The position numbers and the translations under genes are program-made. From Actinomycetota bacterium (GTDB taxonomy: Bacteria; Actinomycetota; UBA4738), in the NCBI GenBank assembly GCA_013816105.1, contig JACDEY010000045.1, positions 1 to 7,465 on the forward strand: a stretch of 7,465 bases of DNA, given 5' to 3'. The notes beneath the pieces are model-generated. The model saw only the letters and a list, made by a program, of their open reading frames with translations, made no database searches and was not told where the DNA came from. Every line of letters starts with the position of its first letter. The stretch's first letter is position 1. This document shows, one piece after another, positions 5,792 through 7,465 of this stretch.

Positions 5792-6451
5792 GTGAATCTC
5801 GCCTCCTTCTCCGACGAGGTGCATCGGAGTTTCGATCGGAAGGCGGCCGCGCGGGATCGAGCGCTCATCGCGGCTCGGCGCGCGGTCCGGTCCTCGGCCA
5901 ACGCCATCCGTGCGGTCCATCGGGGGGAGCTCGTCGAGGCCCACCGCCTCATGGACGATGCCAAGGCGGCGCTCGATGAGGGGAAGGCGGCTGTCGCCGA
6001 AGACCATCCGGACGTCTATCACGCGGGGTTCCTGCAGGACGCGCAGAAGGAGTACGCGGAGGCGCGCCTGACCGAGGCCCTCGTCACCGGAGCGGAACCT
6101 CCCGGCGCCGACGAGCTGGGAATGGAGCTGCCGGCGTTCCTGAACGGAATGGCCGAGACGATCGGGGAGGGACGCCGGGCCGTCCTGGATCTGCTGCGTT
6201 CGGGCGAAATCGAGCGCGCCGAGCGGATCCTCGCGACGATGGAGGACCTGTTCCACGTGCTCGTAACGGTGGACTATCCGGACGCGATGACGAGGAACCT
6301 CCGCCGCTCGACGGATGCGGCTCGAAGCATCCTCGAGAAGACTCGCGGCGACCTGTCGCTCTCGATCGTTCAGCGGAGGTTGCAGGACGCGCTCGAAGGG
6401 CACGCGGAACGGCTCGGCCGGGCCCCGCCGGAGGGTTCGGCAGGCTCGTAG
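5792..6451 (+). CDS. Translin-family protein (COG2178 type)
   Basis: The protein has 219 residues and looks all-helical. It carries the pattern of archaeal and rare bacterial translin homologues: SANAIRAVHRGELVEAHRLM (35-54), HPDVYHAGFLQDAQKEYAEA (72-91), LPAFLNGMAETIGEGRR (113-129), LLRSGEIERAERIL (134-147) and TVDYPDAMTRNLRRSTDAAR (159-178). Translin and TRAX bind nucleic acid as octamers, and TRAX is an RNase. The EYAE spacing (Glu87, Glu90) matches the two glutamates of the TRAX active site. The third acidic site is less clear, because the position after Leu153-Phe154 is His155. Function in bacteria is essentially unknown, so RNA binding or cleavage is an inference. The GTG start at 5792 is the only one available and has no clear ribosome binding site. 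It lies 43 bases after the SepX-like gene, so co-transcription is plausible. Confidence 0.85.
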   Translation: MNLASFSDEVHRSFDRKAAARDRALIAARRAVRSSANAIRAVHRGELVEAHRLMDDAKAALDEGKAAVAEDHPDVYHAGFLQDAQKEYAEARLTEALVTGAEPPGADELGMELPAFLNGMAETIGEGRRAVLDLLRSGEIERAERILATMEDLFHVLVTVDYPDAMTRNLRRSTDAARSILEKTRGDLSLSIVQRRLQDALEGHAERLGRAPPEGSAGS

Positions 6452-6477
6452 CGCCGGGCGGGGGCCTCCGCGGGCTC

Positions 6478-6486
6478 TGTTACGCT
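6478..6486 (+). promoter_or_regulatory. Extended -10 promoter for tRNA-Ala
   Basis: TGTTACGCT is an extended -10 element (TG, one base, then TACGCT). Transcription would start near 6493, 4 bases before the mature tRNA end. No -35 is recognisable, which fits an extended -10 promoter. The octamer GTTACGCT also occurs at 4885-4892. Confidence 0.5.
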
Positions 6487-6496
6487 TGCCCAAACC

Positions 6497-6568
6497 GGGG
6501 GTGTAGCTCAGTGGTAGAGCGCTGCCTTCGCACGGCAGAGGTCAGGGGTTCGACTCCCCTCACCTCCA
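6497..6568 (+). tRNA. tRNA-Ala (anticodon CGC, reads GCG)
   Basis: All cloverleaf parts are present. The acceptor GGGGGTG pairs with CACCTCC, including the G3:U70 wobble pair that marks alanine tRNAs. The D stem is GCTC/GAGC, the anticodon stem CTGCC/GGCAG with loop TTCGCAC, and the T arm AGGGG-TTCGACT-CCCCT. The discriminator base is A (6568). The 3' CCA is not encoded, so it must be added after transcription. Confidence 0.97.
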
Positions 6569-6608
6569 CTCAGTCTTCATGCCGGGTGCGGGGATTTGTG
6601 AGGGCGCC

Positions 6609-6629
6609 TGCCCCCGCTTAGCCGGGGCG
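6609..6629. terminator. GC-rich hairpin without T-run downstream of tRNA-Ala
   Basis: GCCCC (6610-6614) pairs with GGGGC (6624-6628), extended inside by GC/GC around a TTA loop after one mismatch and outside by a T-G pair. The flanks repeat GGCGCC (6603-6608 and 6626-6631), which can form an alternative stem. It could end the tRNA transcript, or serve the minus strand, where a small reading frame stops right at its edge. The lack of a T-run keeps confidence modest. Confidence 0.45.
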
Positions 6630-6630
6630 C

Positions 6631-6690
6631 CTATCTCCTGACCTCCTCGATGGTTTCACCTAGCAGGCGGTTGAAGGTGTCGAATGCCAT
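6631..6690 (-). CDS. Doubtful 19-residue reading frame, possibly the tail of a decayed gene
   Basis: It reads MAFDTFNRLLGETIEEVRR then TAG, directly next to the GC-rich hairpin, just as a real gene end would look. The peptide is an ordinary amphipathic helix-like tail. There is an in-frame TGA 8 codons upstream of the ATG and no clear ribosome binding site, so a complete small gene is unlikely. It may be a remnant or chance. Confidence 0.15.
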   Translation of the reverse strand: MAFDTFNRLLGETIEEVRR

Positions 6691-6920
6691 CCGCGGAAAA
6701 GGCAGCCTCTGTCATCGGTCACCTGCTTTGGGCAGCATCCCGTCCCAATAATTGCTCGCCGGGCCGCGCCAGCGCCAACTGCACCGTTCGGGTTCCAGGA
6801 GAGGCGGCCTACTACGAGCAATGCAAGGCTGCGCTGGCCGCGGTGAAGGGAGGCCGGGCGGCGTTCGACCTGGCCCCCTCCCGTAGTCTCTTGAGGGTGA
6901 CGCACAGAGGGGATGCCTGA
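6684..6920 (+). CDS. Small hypothetical ORF coupled to hemA
   Basis: The frame gives 78 residues, starting ATG at 6684 with GAAGG 6 bases upstream, and ends in TGATG, where its stop overlaps the hemA start. From about codon 25 on, third positions are mostly G or C, as in real genes here; the first third is not. Three cysteines (24, 33, 47) and VPGEAAYYEQCKAALAAV (37-54) are visible, with no membrane segment or family I recognise. It could be a real small protein, a leader peptide that couples hemA translation, or chance. Confidence 0.3.
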   Translation: MPSAEKAASVIGHLLWAASRPNNCSPGRASANCTVRVPGEAAYYEQCKAALAAVKGGRAAFDLAPSRSLLRVTHRGDA

Positions 6921-7465
6921 TGTCAGTGCTGGCGCTTGGCGTCTCCTATCGCCGGGCCCCGGTCGAGCTCCTCGAGCGGCTTTCGTTCGGGACGGACGAG
7001 TATCCGAAGGCCTACCGGAGCCTCATGGAGCTGGAGTCCGTGAAGGAGTCCGTGATCCTCTCCACCTGCAATCGGGTCGAGGTCTTTGCCGAGGTGACCA
7101 CCTATCGCGCCGGGTTCTTGGACCTCAAGCGATTCCTGTCCCACTCCCGGGCGGTCCCGTCCGAGGAATTCGCCGACCCCCTGTACTCCCACTATGAGCA
7201 CGATGCGGCGGAGCATCTGTTCGCCGTGGCCTCCGGTATCGACTCGATGGTGCTTGGGGAGCCCCAGATCCTAACGCAGGTCCGGCAGGCCTATCGTCGG
7301 GCGAGCGCCGAGGGAGCCATCGGGCCGGTGTTCTCCAGGTTGTTCCGGGGGGCGGTCACGGCCGGGCGGAGAGCCCGGGCCGAGACCCGGATCGGGGCGT
7401 CTCCGGCGGCCTTCGTCGAGGCCGGGGCGAAGCTGGCCGAGCGGTTCCTAGGTGATCTCAAGGGC
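6920..7465 (+). CDS. hemA: Glutamyl-tRNA reductase (N-terminal part, runs off the window)
   Basis: HemA reduces the glutamate on glutamyl-tRNA to glutamate-1-semialdehyde, the first step of C5-pathway tetrapyrrole synthesis, with NADPH. The first 182 residues are present and the frame is open at the edge. The catalytic segment VILSTCNRVEVF carries Cys50 and Arg52, and the family signature ASGIDSMVLGEPQILTQV follows, then GRRARAETRIGASPAAF, leading into the NADP-binding domain beyond the edge. The N-terminal motif is GVSYRRAPVELLE, whereas most homologues have SH-x-TAP. The ATG at 6920 fits the family start and has GAGGGG (6907-6912) 7 bases upstream. No rex gene, a frequent neighbour in actinobacteria, lies before it. 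Confidence 0.95.
   Translation, partial: MSVLALGVSYRRAPVELLERLSFGTDEYPKAYRSLMELESVKESVILSTCNRVEVFAEVTTYRAGFLDLKRFLSHSRAVPSEEFADPLYSHYEHDAAEHLFAVASGIDSMVLGEPQILTQVRQAYRRASAEGAIGPVFSRLFRGAVTAGRRARAETRIGASPAAFVEAGAKLAERFLGDLKG

Larger units (their letters stand above)
6569..6919. other. Stretch between tRNA-Ala and hemA without a sure gene
   Basis: This stretch holds the hairpin at 6609-6629, a 19-residue minus-strand frame (6631-6690) and a 78-residue plus-strand frame (6684-6920). An AT-rich patch AATAAT (6747-6752) might be a -10 for hemA, without a good -35. No copy of the tRNA 3' end and no integrase fragment was seen, so there is no sign of an integrated element. Base composition between about 6635 and 6760 is less GC-rich than in the neighbouring genes. 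Confidence 0.5.

Noticed and set aside
5690..6493. 267-residue open frame on the minus strand
   Set aside because: It is an arginine-rich shadow of the translin-family gene, and it runs into the promoter of the tRNA.
6497..6700. Attachment site of an integrative element at tRNA-Ala
   Set aside because: I found no direct repeat of the tRNA 3' end and no integrase or phage gene in the window.
1..7465. CRISPR array, insertion sequence or defence cluster
   Set aside because: No regularly spaced repeats, terminal inverted repeats, transposase or defence motifs were seen; the genes are core metabolism and division genes.

Overview
The window is GC-rich, with G or C at most third codon positions. 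It reads as a chromosomal core region of an actinobacterium (Actinomycetota). The main argument is gene order. A zinc-ribbon FmdB-type gene runs divergently from a galU - moeA/glp run, and a three-helix SepX/GlpR-type membrane protein follows. This arrangement resembles the mycobacterial, corynebacterial and streptomycete locus around galU-glp-rimJ-glpR/sepX, except that moaC sits where rimJ is found in mycobacteria. A translin-family gene, uncommon in bacteria, suggests an uncultured or deep-branching actinobacterial lineage rather than a model genus. That placement is inference, since no 16S rRNA gene or other marker is present.

Left arm. Positions 3-62 hold the last codons of an unidentified plus-strand gene. 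It converges on a minus-strand group: an SAF/CpaB-like single-pass membrane protein (stop at 116, probably frameshifted so that the original end was at 70), an S-methyl-5'-thioadenosine phosphorylase (926-1729, apparently starting at CTG), and an FmdB-type zinc-ribbon protein with a disordered tail (1744-2124). The last of these has a perfect TATAAT box placed so that its mRNA should be leaderless.

Middle. From the divergent intergenic region at 2125-2190, the plus strand carries galU (TTG start, strong ribosome binding site), a MoeA/Glp gephyrin-like protein, and moaC, which overlaps moeA in a GTGA junction. A 162-base spacer with a good promoter (TTGATC, 17 bases, TAGGCT) leads to a membrane protein of SepX/GlpR type. 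Together the MoeA-like protein and the membrane protein match the published Glp-GlpR pair, in which a gephyrin-like protein binds FtsZ and is tied to the membrane during division. The same DNA also serves molybdenum cofactor synthesis (MoaC) and UDP-glucose supply for the envelope (GalU).

Right arm. A translin-family gene (5792-6451) is followed by a tRNA-Ala with anticodon CGC (6497-6568) that has its own extended -10 promoter. Next comes a 351-base stretch with a hairpin and two doubtful small ORFs. Last is hemA (glutamyl-tRNA reductase), which starts at 6920 and runs off the right edge.

Points deserving a second look: the Glp/SepX division module with a MoeA that lacks the usual lysines of its PGKP segment; the bacterial translin; the SAF frameshift; the missing standard start codon of mtnP; and the leaderless Ruc-like FmdB gene. 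All functional calls come from recognising motifs by eye; no database search was run.
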